Origin: Nannocystis pusilla
GTDB lineage: Bacteria > Myxococcota_A > Polyangia > Nannocystales > Nannocystaceae
DNA: 64,000 nt
NCBI RefSeq assembly: GCF_020073745.1
Contig: NZ_JAIRAU010000043.1
Span: 248,001-312,000, forward strand
Direction of reading: 5' to 3'
Shown: positions 26,712-35,142 of the stretch, piece by piece
How the letters are laid out: every line of letters begins with the position of its first letter
Position numbering within the stretch: position 1 is the stretch's first letter
Program-made: the position numbers and the translations under genes
The notes under the pieces: model-generated
What the model was told of the DNA's origin: nothing
The model's input: only the letters and a program-made list of their open reading frames with translations
Databases searched by the model: none

Positions 26712-27440
26712 ATGTGGAGCCGGTGGAGAGAGTACTTCGAGGTCAACGCGCGCAGGCCGTTGCCGCCGGTCGACGCCGAGGGGATCGCGGCGGCCTGGCG
26801 CGGGCCGTTGATGCGGTCGCTGGCGATCTTCCAGGTCGGTGAGAGCGGCGAGGGGCGGATCGTGCAGGAGATCGAGCGCGCGCGCCTGGCGGGGGTCGAC
26901 GCCGACTACCGCGCGGCGCTGAAGCTGTTCGTCAAGGAGGAGGGCCGGCACGCGCGGATCCTCGCGGCGATGGTGCGCGGGCTCGGCGGCTCGCTGCGCC
27001 GGTCCGCCTGGACCGACCGCCTGTTCGTGCGCGGCCGCCGACTGCTCGGCCTGCGCCTCAAGCTGCTCGTGTTGCTGGTCGCCGAGGTCATCGGCATCGG
27101 CTTCTACGGCCTGCTCGCCGAGCGCCTCGGCGCCTGTCCGATCGGCCAGGCGTTGAGCGAGATCTGCGGCGACGAGCAGGCCCACCTCGAGTTCCACTGC
27201 GCGTTCTTCCGCCTGCAGACCGCGTCGGCGTGGCGGCGGGCGGTCTTCAGCCTGGCGTGGTTCGTGGTCGCGGCGGCCGCCTGCGTCGTGGTGCTCGTCG
27301 ACCACCGGGCGACCTTGCGAGCGCTGGCGATCGACGGCGCGCCGCGGCGGCTGTGGGGGCTCGTGGCTGCGGTGCGCCGGCGCGTGTGCGCCGGCGAGGC
27401 GGTCGCGCCCGCGCCCGCGCGTGCTAGCGTGCCGGCGTGA
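26712..27440 (+). CDS. Ferritin-like membrane protein
   Basis: 242 residues. The first half is a ferritin-like helical bundle with metal-binding motifs IVQEIERARLAG, FVKEEGRHARIL and EICGDEQAHLEFH (E...EExxH...E...DExxH). The second half has a membrane-spanning segment (LAWFVVAAAACVVVLVD), and a hydrophobic helix LKLLVLLVAEVIGIGF runs inside the bundle. Such proteins may carry a di-iron or di-manganese centre; the activity is unknown. Its TGA overlaps the GTG of the RidA gene (GTGA), so translation is probably coupled. Confidence 0.85.
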   Translation: MWSRWREYFEVNARRPLPPVDAEGIAAAWRGPLMRSLAIFQVGESGEGRIVQEIERARLAGVDADYRAALKLFVKEEGRHARILAAMVRGLGGSLRRSAWTDRLFVRGRRLLGLRLKLLVLLVAEVIGIGFYGLLAERLGACPIGQALSEICGDEQAHLEFHCAFFRLQTASAWRRAVFSLAWFVVAAAACVVVLVDHRATLRALAIDGAPRRLWGLVAAVRRRVCAGEAVAPAPARASVPA

Positions 27441-27844
27441 GCCAGACGGAATTCGAGCGGATCTACTCGCGCGCGCCGTGGGAGCAGCAGGTCGGCTACT
27501 GCCGCGCGCTGCGGGCCGGTGACATGGTCTTTGTGACAGGTACGGCGCCGATCGACGAGGCCGGCGGCGGCGTGTTCGCGCCCGGCGACGCGTACGCGCA
27601 GGCGGCCCGCTGCCTCGAGCTGATCGAGCGGGCGCTGCGGCCGCTCGGGACCGACCGCACCCGCGTCGTGCGGACGCGGATGTTCGTGACCGACATCGCC
27701 CGCTGGGCCGAGTTCGGGCGGGCCCACGCGGAGTTCTTCCAGGAGCACCGGCCGACGACGACGATGGTCGAGGTGCGGCGGCTGATCGACCCGGCGATGC
27801 TGATCGAGATCGAGGCCGACGTGTTCGCGCCGGTGTCGCGGTGA
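27437..27844 (+). CDS. RidA family enamine/imine deaminase-like protein
   Basis: 135 residues, matching the YjgF/YER057c/UK114 family: MVFVTGTAPIDEAG, then YAQAARCLELIERAL, and TRVVRTRMFVTDIARW with the conserved Arg that binds the carboxylate of the substrate. The C-terminal ALLIEIEA equivalent here is MLIEIEADVF. RidA hydrolyses reactive 2-aminoacrylate-like intermediates. The GTG start at 27437 overlaps the upstream stop. A dispersed palindrome copy (27522-27541) encodes MVFVTG, a case where the repeat and a conserved motif coincide. Confidence 0.92.
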   Translation: MSQTEFERIYSRAPWEQQVGYCRALRAGDMVFVTGTAPIDEAGGGVFAPGDAYAQAARCLELIERALRPLGTDRTRVVRTRMFVTDIARWAEFGRAHAEFFQEHRPTTTMVEVRRLIDPAMLIEIEADVFAPVSR

Positions 27845-27941
27845 TCGCTCGCGGTCGGGAGCGCGGAGCATGCGGGCGCGAGCGCGGGTGTGAACATGCC
27901 CGCGCCTGCAGCGAGCGGGCCGTCTGCGGGCGCGGGTGAGT

Positions 27942-27961
27942 AGGTGTCTCTTGGGACAGAT
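27942..27961. repeat. Dispersed palindrome, single intergenic copy
   Basis: AGGTGTCTCTTGGGACAGAT, 47 bp upstream of the VCBS lipoprotein start, so it could lie in that promoter. It fits the consensus with about five mismatches. Confidence 0.6.
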
Positions 27962-28007
27962 AAATCCTCGCTGGTAGCGACCAGGTGGCCGGCGTATCGT
28001 CGCCGGC

Positions 28008-29765
28008 ATGCGCAATATGACTCGGTTACTCCCGGTGACGGTGTCTCTCTTGCTCGCGGCCTGCGGTGACGACGACGGCGCCACGGCCACCCAGGGCGGC
28101 GTCAGCCAGACCGGCGCGACGATGACGATGACGGGCGCGACGATGACGGCGCCGACCACCAGCGATTCGGGCAGCGCCAGCGCGACGGACACCGAGGGGA
28201 CCGTCTCCGACAGCGCGACCGGGGTGCCGACGTCGACGACCACCACCGGCGCGAGCGAGACCACCGGGACGTCGATGCCGAGCAGCGAGAGCGACGGGAC
28301 CACGGGGACGAAGTTCGACATCGGCGAGGACACCGAGGCGCCGGGGACCACGGGCAACCCGGTCGACGTGTGCAAGGCGACCGACGACGACATGGGCGGC
28401 GTCGGCGACTGCACGATGAAGGCCCCGCCCGACGCGTTCGAGCCCGCCGTGCAGTGGAGCTGGAACGGGCCCGGGCTGGAGAAGGAGTCGCTGGTGACGC
28501 CGCTCGTGGCCAACCTGACCGACGACAACGGCGACGGCGAGATCGACCTGTGCGACACGCCCGACGTGGTCGTGCTGGCGACCCAGTTCTCCAACCCGGG
28601 CCACATCTACGTGCTCGACGGCGCGACCGGAGCGCTGCACTTCATGATCCCGACCGCGGTGACGTGGTCGATCAACCCGGCGATCGGCGACATCGACGAC
28701 GACGGCCTGCCCGAGATCATCGCCGCCGTCGGGCCGGGCTTCGGCGGGCCCTCGATGGCGATCGCGTTCGAACACGACGGCACCGTCAAGTGGCAGAACA
28801 ACACGCCCGTGTCGCACAGCCAGGGCGGCGCGATCACCCTGGCCGACCTCGACAACGACGGCGACGTCGAGATCAGCATGGACAAGCTGATCATCGACCA
28901 CAACGGCCAGACCGTGGTGACCTTGCCGGAGAATCAGTTCGCCGAGAACTTCACCACCGTCGCGGCCGACCTCGACGGCGACGGCGACCTCGAGATCGTC
29001 ATCGGCGCCAACGCGTACCACCACGACGGCACCGTCTACTACTCGAACCCGGGCCTCCAGCACGGCTTCGCCCAGGTCGCCAACCTCGACGCCGACCCCG
29101 AGCCCGAGATCATGGTCAACAGCAGCGGGGGGTTGACGCTGCTCGAGCACACCGGCGCGATCAAGTACCAGAACCAGGCGCCCGGCGGCGGCTCGTCGTG
29201 GTTCCGCCCGGGCACGGTGCACGACTTCGACGGCGACAACGTGTCGGAGGTGGCGACCAGCGCGGCCAACTCGTACGTGATGTTCGAGGGCGACCTGACG
29301 GTCAACTGGATCGCGCCCATCGTCGACGCCAGCGGCTGGGCAGCCGGCACGGCGTTCGACTTCGACGGCAACGGCGTGGCCGAGGCGATGTACGCCGACG
29401 AGAACAACCTCTACGTGTTCGACGGCGACGGTCAGCCGCTGCTCAACGTGCCGCGCAGCGCCAAGACGCTGGCGGAGTACCCGGTGGTCGCCGACGTCGA
29501 CAACGACGGGTCGGCCGAGATCGTGGTGGTGTCCGACTCGGGCTGGAGCGGCAACCAGTCGGCGCCGACGGTGCAGGTGATCCGCGACGTCGAGGACCGG
29601 TGGATCCAGCCGCGACGGATCTGGAACCAGCACACGTACCACGTCACCAACGTGCGCGAGGACGGCAAGATCCCGCAGTTCGAGAAGCCGTGGTGGCAGT
29701 CGCTCAACACGTTCCGCACCAACTCGCAGATCGAGGGCGGCGAGATCTGCATCCCGCCGATGTGA
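28008..29765 (+). CDS. VCBS/FG-GAP repeat lipoprotein
   Basis: 585 residues. The signal MTRLLPVTVSLLLAACGDDD ends in a lipobox (LAAC). About 100 residues of Thr/Ser-rich linker follow. Residues ~130-580 are a beta-propeller made of FG-GAP/VCBS-type repeats, seen as DDNGDGEIDLCD, DIDDDGLPEI, DLDNDGDVEI, DLDGDGDLEI, DFDGDNVSEV, DFDGNGVAEA and DVDNDGSAEI; each is a calcium-binding Asp loop. Integrin-like propellers of this kind mediate adhesion at the cell surface. An ATG three codons downstream (28017) is an equally good start. Confidence 0.92.
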   Translation: MRNMTRLLPVTVSLLLAACGDDDGATATQGGVSQTGATMTMTGATMTAPTTSDSGSASATDTEGTVSDSATGVPTSTTTTGASETTGTSMPSSESDGTTGTKFDIGEDTEAPGTTGNPVDVCKATDDDMGGVGDCTMKAPPDAFEPAVQWSWNGPGLEKESLVTPLVANLTDDNGDGEIDLCDTPDVVVLATQFSNPGHIYVLDGATGALHFMIPTAVTWSINPAIGDIDDDGLPEIIAAVGPGFGGPSMAIAFEHDGTVKWQNNTPVSHSQGGAITLADLDNDGDVEISMDKLIIDHNGQTVVTLPENQFAENFTTVAADLDGDGDLEIVIGANAYHHDGTVYYSNPGLQHGFAQVANLDADPEPEIMVNSSGGLTLLEHTGAIKYQNQAPGGGSSWFRPGTVHDFDGDNVSEVATSAANSYVMFEGDLTVNWIAPIVDASGWAAGTAFDFDGNGVAEAMYADENNLYVFDGDGQPLLNVPRSAKTLAEYPVVADVDNDGSAEIVVVSDSGWSGNQSAPTVQVIRDVEDRWIQPRRIWNQHTYHVTNVREDGKIPQFEKPWWQSLNTFRTNSQIEGGEICIPPM

Positions 29766-29834
29766 GCCCCACGCGCGGGGCTCGCGAGTGAAAGCGGTAC
29801 AGCGCCTCGTCTTCGATCCCGGGCATCGAGCGTC

Positions 29835-29854
29835 ATCTGTCCCGAGAGGCAGGG
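29835..29854. repeat. Dispersed palindrome, single intergenic copy
   Basis: ATCTGTCCCGAGAGGCAGGG between the VCBS lipoprotein gene and the small Cys-rich lipoprotein gene. Degenerate but recognisable. Confidence 0.5.
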
Positions 29855-29994
29855 CGTCGATGTTCGCGGGTTCGCCGCCGGGGATGGGGGGTGCAGGGCG
29901 AGCTCGACGGCGGCGTCGGGGGAGGCAGGTCGCGTCGCCGGCAGGTGAGTTCGGTCGTGGAACACGGGAGCGTTCCGCGGCATACAGGCTGCGC

Positions 29995-30366
29995 ATGCAC
30001 GTCCGTCTCTCGAACGAATTCTCGGTGTGGTCCCGCGGTCGCCTCGGCGTGGCGCTGTTCGGCCTGGTCGCGACCGCCTGCGCGCCGAAGCCCGCGGCCG
30101 AGCCGCCGCCGGTGGCCGAGGCGCCGCCGGCGGTCGAGCCGAAGCCGGCGCCGGTGAGCGCGGGCGGCGAGGGCGAGTGCACCGTCGACGCCGACTGCGT
30201 CCCGGCCTCGTGCTGTCACCCGGCCAGCTGCGTGCCGGCGGCGCAGAAGCCCGACTGCACCGACGTGATGTGCACGATGCAGTGCGCGCCCGACACGATG
30301 GACTGCGGGGGCCGCTGCGCCTGCGAGGCGGGCAGCTGCAAGGCGATCCTCGCCAGCAACCCGTAA
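29995..30366 (+). CDS. Small Cys-rich lipoprotein
   Basis: 123 residues from the ATG at 29995; the frame is open further upstream but without a signal. The signal ends in LVATACAPK (lipobox), followed by a Pro/Glu/Ala linker. The C-terminal 70 residues contain 13 or so cysteines (CTVDADCVPASCCHP, CTDVMCTMQC, CGGRCACEAGSC), so a disulfide-rich extracellular module is expected. Similar small modules occur in many myxobacterial lipoproteins; no function is known. Confidence 0.78.
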   Translation: MHVRLSNEFSVWSRGRLGVALFGLVATACAPKPAAEPPPVAEAPPAVEPKPAPVSAGGEGECTVDADCVPASCCHPASCVPAAQKPDCTDVMCTMQCAPDTMDCGGRCACEAGSCKAILASNP

Positions 30367-30407
30367 GGACCTGGCCTGGCCGGTCGCCGGCTCGCTCGCG
30401 GGTTATC

Positions 30408-30427
30408 ACATGTCTCTCGAGACAGGC
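30408..30427. repeat. Dispersed palindrome upstream of LysR gene
   Basis: ACATGTCTCTCGAGACAGGC, 56 bp before the GTG of the LysR gene and 42 bp after the Cys-rich lipoprotein. Near-perfect inverted repeat (core TGTCTCTCGAGACA). Confidence 0.7.
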
Positions 30428-30482
30428 CACCGGAGCGGCCGGGCGGGTGCAAATCGGCGCGGGTCGTGGTGAACTGACGGGC

Positions 30483-31400
30483 GTGCTCGAGGGCATCAGC
30501 ATCGACCAGCTCCGCACGCTGCGCGCGGTCGCCGAGGCGGGCAGCTTCACCGCCGCGGCGCGCAAGCTCGGGCGGGTGCAGGCGGCCGTCAGTCAGTCGA
30601 TCCAGCGGCTCGAGGCGCAGCTCGGGCTCAAGTTGTTCGATCGGTCAGGTCGCGTGCCGACGCTGACCGAGCACGGCGAGGCGCTGGTCGCCGCGGCCGC
30701 GAAGATCCACGAGGACGTCGAGGCGGTCGAGGCCCTGGTCGCGCGGCTCAAGAGCGGGGCCGAGGCGCGGCTGTCGCTGGTGGTCGACGCGATGTTCCCG
30801 AGCGCGGCGCTGGTCGGGTTCGCGCGCGAGTTCGCGGCGACCCACCCCGCGGTCGAGCTGACGATCGCCACCGAGATGCTCGACGCCGTGACGGCGATGG
30901 TGCGCGAGCGGCGAGCGACGCTCGGGATCGCCGGCAGCGACGCCGACCTGACGGGGCTCGAGCAGCGTCACCTCGCCGATCTGCGGATGCTCGCGGTCGC
31001 GGCGCCGTCGCATCCGCTGGCGGCGATCGCCGGGCCGATCGAGGACGCGGCGCTGGCGACGGGGGTGCAGATCGTGCTCAGCGAGCGCGCGCCCGAGGGT
31101 CGCGGGTCGGCCGATCGCGGGGTGCTGTCGCCGCGGACGTGGCGGGTGGCCGACCTGTCGACCAAGCACGCGCTGATCGTCGGCGGCCTCGGCTGGGGGC
31201 ACGAACCGGAGCACCTGGTGCGCGAGGAGCTGGCGCGCGGACGGCTGGTGGCGCTGAAGCTGGCCGCGTGGGGGGCCGCGCCGCCGTTGCGTCAATTGTC
31301 GCTGGTGCGGCGCAAGCGGTCGGCGCTCGGGCCGGTGGCGAGCTGGGCCGCCGGTCGCCTCACCGAGCTGTGTCGCCTCGCGCTGGCAGACGCGTCGTGA
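30483..31400 (+). CDS. LysR-family transcriptional regulator
   Basis: 305 residues with GTG start at 30483. The helix-turn-helix is at residues ~5-65 (LRAVAEAGSFTAAARKLGRV, QAAVSQSIQRLEAQLGLKLF, DRSGRVPTLTEHG). The effector domain starts near residue 95 (LSLVVDAMFPSAALVGFARE). It lies 142 bp upstream of the pirin gene on the same strand, an arrangement unlike the classical divergent one. Control of pirin is plausible but unproven. A dispersed palindrome lies upstream, and a degenerate copy (30631-30650) lies over the conserved LFDRSGR codons. Confidence 0.93.
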   Translation: MLEGISIDQLRTLRAVAEAGSFTAAARKLGRVQAAVSQSIQRLEAQLGLKLFDRSGRVPTLTEHGEALVAAAAKIHEDVEAVEALVARLKSGAEARLSLVVDAMFPSAALVGFAREFAATHPAVELTIATEMLDAVTAMVRERRATLGIAGSDADLTGLEQRHLADLRMLAVAAPSHPLAAIAGPIEDAALATGVQIVLSERAPEGRGSADRGVLSPRTWRVADLSTKHALIVGGLGWGHEPEHLVREELARGRLVALKLAAWGAAPPLRQLSLVRRKRSALGPVASWAAGRLTELCRLALADAS

Positions 31401-31542
31401 CGCCGGCGCGTCGTGGGCCGCAAAGGCCGTCGCGGCGGCAGCTTCGGCGATTGCGAGATCGCGGGCAGCATCACCCGGTGTGATGGCAGCCATCATCCGT
31501 GCGGCAGTTTCGCCGCGCGCGGGCGGGCCCATCCTCGTCGGC

Positions 31543-32466
31543 ATGGACACGACGATCACTTCCTCGACCCTTCACGGCCCCGAGCTCGCGGCCCGCGCCC
31601 GCCGCGTGGAGTCCGTCCACCGCGGCGGCCCGATGCACTGGGTCGGCGACGGCTTTCACGTCCGGGGCGTGTTCCCCGGCCGCAGCCTGCCGATGGAGCG
31701 GACGAGCCCGTTCTTGCTGCTCGACCATCACCCGCGTCAGGTCTATCCGGCGCTGACGCAGGGGCGCCGCGGCGTGGGCTGGCACCCGCACCGCGGCTTC
31801 GAGACGGTGACGCTGGCGTGGGAAGGCACGGTCGCGCACCGCGACACGGCCGGACACTCGGGGATCATCGGCCCGGGCGACGTGCAGTGGATGACGGCGG
31901 CGTCGGGGATCCTCCACGAGGAGTACCACGAGCAAGAATTCTCGCGCCGCGGCGGACCGGTGCGCCTGCTGCAGCTGTGGGTCAACCTGCCGGCGCGGCT
32001 CAAGATGAGCGAGCCGGGTTATCAGCCGATCACGGCGGCGCAGATCCCCACGGTCGCGCTCGACGAGGACGCAGGCCAGGTGCGCGTGATCGCCGGCGAG
32101 TTCGCCGGGGCGCGCGGGCCGGCGCGGACGCACACGCCGATCTCGCTGCTCGACGTCGAGCTGCGGGCGAAGGGCCGGCTGGTCGTGCCGCTGCCGCAGG
32201 ACCACAACGCGCTGGTGCTGGTCGAGTCGGGCCACGCGAAGGCGGGCAGCGAGCACGGGCGCGACGGCGAGCTGTTCGTGTTCGAGAACGACGGGGCGTT
32301 CGTCGAGCTGGTCGCCAAAGAGGACTCGCACCTGGTGGTCCTGGCCGGGGAGCCGATCGACGAGCCGATCGCGTCGTACGGGCCGTTCGTGATGAACACG
32401 CGCGTCGAGATCGCGGCGGCCGTGCGCGACTTCGAGGCCGGCAAGTTCGGCGCGGTGCCGAAGTGA
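31543..32466 (+). CDS. Pirin family protein
   Basis: 307 residues. Bicupin with the pirin signature: SPFLLLDHH, GWHPHRGFETVTLAWEG, HRDTAGHSGIIGPGDVQWMTA and GILHEEY. These include the conserved His and Glu residues that bind the metal in the N-terminal cupin. Bacterial pirins such as YhhW can act as quercetin dioxygenases or as regulators of pyruvate metabolism. The ATG at 31543 (MDTTITSS) is chosen over an in-frame ATG 63 bases upstream. It converges on the LytTR operon, with a perfect palindrome between them. Confidence 0.95.
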   Translation: MDTTITSSTLHGPELAARARRVESVHRGGPMHWVGDGFHVRGVFPGRSLPMERTSPFLLLDHHPRQVYPALTQGRRGVGWHPHRGFETVTLAWEGTVAHRDTAGHSGIIGPGDVQWMTAASGILHEEYHEQEFSRRGGPVRLLQLWVNLPARLKMSEPGYQPITAAQIPTVALDEDAGQVRVIAGEFAGARGPARTHTPISLLDVELRAKGRLVVPLPQDHNALVLVESGHAKAGSEHGRDGELFVFENDGAFVELVAKEDSHLVVLAGEPIDEPIASYGPFVMNTRVEIAAAVRDFEAGKFGAVPK

Positions 32467-32472
32467 GTCGTG

Positions 32473-32506
32473 CTCGAGGACATGCCCGAAAGGGCATGTC
32501 CTCGAG
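32473..32506. repeat. Perfect 15-bp-arm palindrome between convergent genes
   Basis: Arms CTCGAGGACATGCCC (32473-32487) and its exact complement (32492-32506) around GAAA. It lies between the pirin stop at 32466 and the regulator stop at 32527. The core is a member of the dispersed family (ACATGCCCGAAAGGGCATGT). It could act as a bidirectional terminator hairpin, although there is no T-tract. Confidence 0.9.
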
Positions 32507-32526
32507 GTCGTCGAATCAACAGGCCC

Positions 32527-33249
32527 TCAGGACAGGCCGAGGCGGCGTCGCAGGCGGCGGGCGGCCTGGCGGGAGATCGGGACGACGTCGCCGCCGGGCA
32601 TGCGGGCGTTGTAGCCGCCGGTGTCGAGCGGCTCGAGGCGCTCGATCTTCTCGAGGTTGACGAGCGCGCGCCGGTGGACCCGCTCGAACGCGGCGGCCGG
32701 CAGCCTGTCCTCGAGGTCCTGCAGGCTCTGGTCGGTGAGGAGGGCGCGGCCCTCGAGGTGGAGGGTGACGAGCGCGCCGTCGAAGGTCGCGTGCGACAGC
32801 GCGTGCGGGTCGACGAGGACGATGCCCTCGCGGGTGGTGACGGGCAGGCGCACGAGCTCGCGCGGGCCGCCGCGCTGGGGCCCGAGGCGCTGGCGCGAGC
32901 GCTCGAGCGCGCGGTGCAGCCGCACGGCCTCGATCGGCTTGAGCAGGTAGTCGACGACGCCGAGGTCGAAGGCGTCGACGGCGTGGTCGTCGTGCGCGGT
33001 GGTGAAGATGACGTACGGGCCGTCGTCGCCGAGCAGCGCGGCGGTCTCGAGGCCGGTGAGGCCGGGCATGCGGATGTCGAGCAGGACGACGTCGACGTCG
33101 GCCTCCGGGTCGCGCAGGCGGGCCAGCGCGGCCTGGCCGCCGTCGCACTCGCCCGCGAGCTCGACCCCGGGCAGGTCGGCGAGCAGGCGGACCAGCCGGC
33201 GGCGGGCCAGCTCCTCGTCGTCGACGATGAGAATGCGCAGGGTGGTCAT
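32527..33249 (-). CDS. LytTR-type response regulator
   Basis: 240 residues. The receiver domain (residues 1-120) has ILIVDDEELARRRL with the acidic pocket, VLLDIRMPGLTG with the phosphorylated Asp, and YLLKPIEA with the conserved Lys. Residues ~135-235 are a LytTR DNA-binding domain (VDPHALSHATFDGALVTLHL, FERVHRRALVNLEKIERLEP). It is the last gene of an operon with its LytS-type kinase, 37 bp away. Almost all of that spacer is occupied by two dispersed palindromes. Confidence 0.95.
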   Translation of the reverse strand: MTTLRILIVDDEELARRRLVRLLADLPGVELAGECDGGQAALARLRDPEADVDVVLLDIRMPGLTGLETAALLGDDGPYVIFTTAHDDHAVDAFDLGVVDYLLKPIEAVRLHRALERSRQRLGPQRGGPRELVRLPVTTREGIVLVDPHALSHATFDGALVTLHLEGRALLTDQSLQDLEDRLPAAAFERVHRRALVNLEKIERLEPLDTGGYNARMPGGDVVPISRQAARRLRRRLGLS

Positions 33250-33253
33250 GAGG

Positions 33254-33287
33254 ACATGTTCAAAGGAGCATGGCGAAAAGGGAATGT
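33254..33287. repeat. Two dispersed palindromes in tandem, 14-bp period
   Basis: ACATGTTCAAAGGAGCATGG (33254-33273) and GCATGGCGAAAAGGGAATGT (33268-33287) share six bases and are offset by exactly 14. They fill the spacer between the histidine kinase stop and the response regulator start, and could influence translation of the regulator. Confidence 0.8.
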
Positions 33288-34303
33288 CACGTGACGACGG
33301 TGGGGGCGGGGCCGGCGGGGATCGTGACGACGGCGCGGGTGCCGTGGTCGGCGGGGCCGATGACGAGGGCGGCGCGGTCGTCGTAGGCGAGGGCGAGGCG
33401 GCGCCGGGCCATGTGCAGGCCCTCGCCGCCGAGCCGCGGGCCGGCGAACGGGCCGGGGTTGTCGATCACGATCTCGGCCGCGGCCGGCGACACGGACACG
33501 CCGATCCGCACCGGCCCGCGGTGCCCGGCGGCGGGGCCGTGCTTGATCGCGTTCTCGGCCAGCGGCAACAGCAGCAGCGGCGGCACGAGGACGTCGCGCG
33601 GGTCGCCGTCGACGACGCAGTCGAAGCGGCCGGGGTCGCGGACGGCGTGGAGGGCGAACAGGTCGCGGCAGAGGTCGAGCTCGCGGCGCAGCGGCCAGGC
33701 GGGCAGGCGCGCACCCTCGAGGATCGTGCGCAGCATGGCGGACAGGCGCAGGACGGCCCGCTCGGCGACCTCGCCGTCGGTGCGGCACCACTCGGCGATC
33801 GCGTTGAGGGTGTTGAAGAGGAAGTGCGGGTCGAGGTGGCTGCGCAGGGCGAGCAGCTGGGCGCGCTCGGCCTCGCGGGCGAGCGCCTCGGCGCGGGCGC
33901 GCTCGCGGTCGAGGCTGGCCTCGAGGTCGATGTCGCGGCCGAGGCCCCAGCCGCCGACGAGGAACAGGGCGAGGGCGACGAGCAGGCTCTCTTGCTCGGT
34001 GAGGAAGGTGCGGCCGACGCCGAACAGCGCCGGCAGACCGAGGCCGAGGAACGCGACGACGAGGGCGCCGACGAGGCCGTAGAGGACGAGGCCGAGCCAG
34101 CCGCGCGCGGCGGTGACGCGCCACAGCCACGGGGCGACCAGCGCGAACACGAGGCACATGAGCAGGCCGACGACGACGGCGCCGGGGTCGCGCGCGGGCG
34201 AGTAGCGGTGCTGCGCGACGACCAGCGGGATGCTGACGAGGACGATCGGGACGAGCCGCCGGGGAGCGAGCAGGGCCTGCAGCGTGTGGGCGATCAGGTC
34301 CAT
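33287..34303 (-). CDS. LytS/YehU-type sensor histidine kinase
   Basis: 338 residues. Four N-terminal membrane helices (about residues 15-115) are followed by a short coiled linker. The kinase core has LRSHLDPHFLFNTLNAI with the phosphorylated His, LLLPLAENAIKHGP (N box) and GEGLHMARRRL (G box). This is the His_kinase (HPK7/8) family that pairs with LytTR regulators. Its start overlaps the end of the sugar-phosphate transferase by 10 bases, so it belongs to the same operon. The sensed signal is unknown; the linkage to a polyprenyl-phosphate sugar transferase suggests envelope glycan status. Confidence 0.94.
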   Translation of the reverse strand: MDLIAHTLQALLAPRRLVPIVLVSIPLVVAQHRYSPARDPGAVVVGLLMCLVFALVAPWLWRVTAARGWLGLVLYGLVGALVVAFLGLGLPALFGVGRTFLTEQESLLVALALFLVGGWGLGRDIDLEASLDRERARAEALAREAERAQLLALRSHLDPHFLFNTLNAIAEWCRTDGEVAERAVLRLSAMLRTILEGARLPAWPLRRELDLCRDLFALHAVRDPGRFDCVVDGDPRDVLVPPLLLLPLAENAIKHGPAAGHRGPVRIGVSVSPAAAEIVIDNPGPFAGPRLGGEGLHMARRRLALAYDDRAALVIGPADHGTRAVVTIPAGPAPTVVT

Positions 34304-34875
34304 GGGGGGAGGGCCGTGCGGAGGGCGCCGCGGCGCTTGCCGACGAGGTTCATCCAGGCGGTGCGCAGGAGCAGCTGGAGGTCGAGGAGGGCGCTGCGAC
34401 GCTCAGCGTAGGCGGCGTCGAGCGCGGCGGTCAAGGCTGGCCCTTGGGCCAGGCAGACCTGGGCCAGGCCGGTGAGGCCGGGCGGGACGTCGAAGCGGCG
34501 CGCGAACGGCGGGTGCTCGGCGACGAGGCGCTCGGCGTCGGCGGGGGTGAGCGGGCGCGGGCCGACGAGGCTCATGTCGCCGCGCAGGATGTTGACGAGC
34601 AGCTGCGGCAGCTCGTCGAGGCCGCGCTGGCGCAGGAACCGCCCGAAGCGGGTCGGCCTGCGCGCGCCCGGGTCGGCCTCGCAGGTCATCGTGCGCAGCT
34701 TGACGATGTGGAAGATCCGCCGGCCCTGGCCGACACGCGGCTGCGAGAAGAAGATCGGGCGGCCGTCGCACAGCCACACGCACACGGCCAGCGCGGCGAC
34801 GGCGAGGGCGAACAGCGGGACCAGCGGGAGCAGCAGCGCGAGGTCGAAGGCGCGCTTGCGGGCGAGCGCGCTCAT
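34294..34875 (-). CDS. Polyprenyl-phosphate phosphoglycosyl transferase (PglC/WbaP type)
   Basis: 193 residues, the short monotopic form. An N-terminal hydrophobic re-entrant helix (LALLLPLVPLFALAVAALAV) is followed by GRPIFFSQPRVGQGRRIFHI and LRTM. The catalytic dyad is in RQRGLDELPQLLVNILRGDM, and SLVGPRPLTP and PPGLTGLAQV complete the signature. It transfers a sugar phosphate to undecaprenyl phosphate and so starts exopolysaccharide or O-antigen synthesis. The ATG overlaps the stop of an upstream 39-residue membrane protein gene (ATGA), and its own end overlaps the kinase. No other glycan genes are nearby. Confidence 0.93.
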   Translation of the reverse strand: MSALARKRAFDLALLLPLVPLFALAVAALAVCVWLCDGRPIFFSQPRVGQGRRIFHIVKLRTMTCEADPGARRPTRFGRFLRQRGLDELPQLLVNILRGDMSLVGPRPLTPADAERLVAEHPPFARRFDVPPGLTGLAQVCLAQGPALTAALDAAYAERRSALLDLQLLLRTAWMNLVGKRRGALRTALPPWT

Positions 34876-34991
34876 CGCCAGGTCCTCAGCGGCGAGAGGT
34901 CGAACAGCGGCAGAAACGCGGCGGCGGCGAGGGCGAGCGGCCCGAGGGCGACCAGCGCGAGGACGAGGATGCTCTTGGCGAGGAGGGTCAT
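34872..34991 (-). CDS. 39-aa hydrophobic microprotein, translationally coupled
   Basis: From the ATG at 34991 the frame reads MTLLAKSILVLALVALGPLA, then LAAAAFLPLFDLSPLRTWR. One long hydrophobic helix is followed by a short tail. Its TGA overlaps the ATG of the phosphoglycosyl transferase in an ATGA junction, so translation is coupled. It may stabilise or localise the monotopic transferase, or simply be a leader that couples expression. Nothing in databases can be claimed; the overlap and membrane character are the support. Confidence 0.65.
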   Translation of the reverse strand: MTLLAKSILVLALVALGPLALAAAAFLPLFDLSPLRTWR

Positions 34992-35142
34992 GGTGGGCTC
35001 CGCCGGCAAGGTGACACGCGCCGGGGCGCCGCAGCGGCGCCGACTCGGCGAACGGTCGCGGGCGCCGTGCGAGCGGTCGCGGGCGGGCGGCGGAGCGTTC
35101 GCGGAGGTCCGCAGCGGGGGCCGGGATCGGCTGCCCGAAGGG

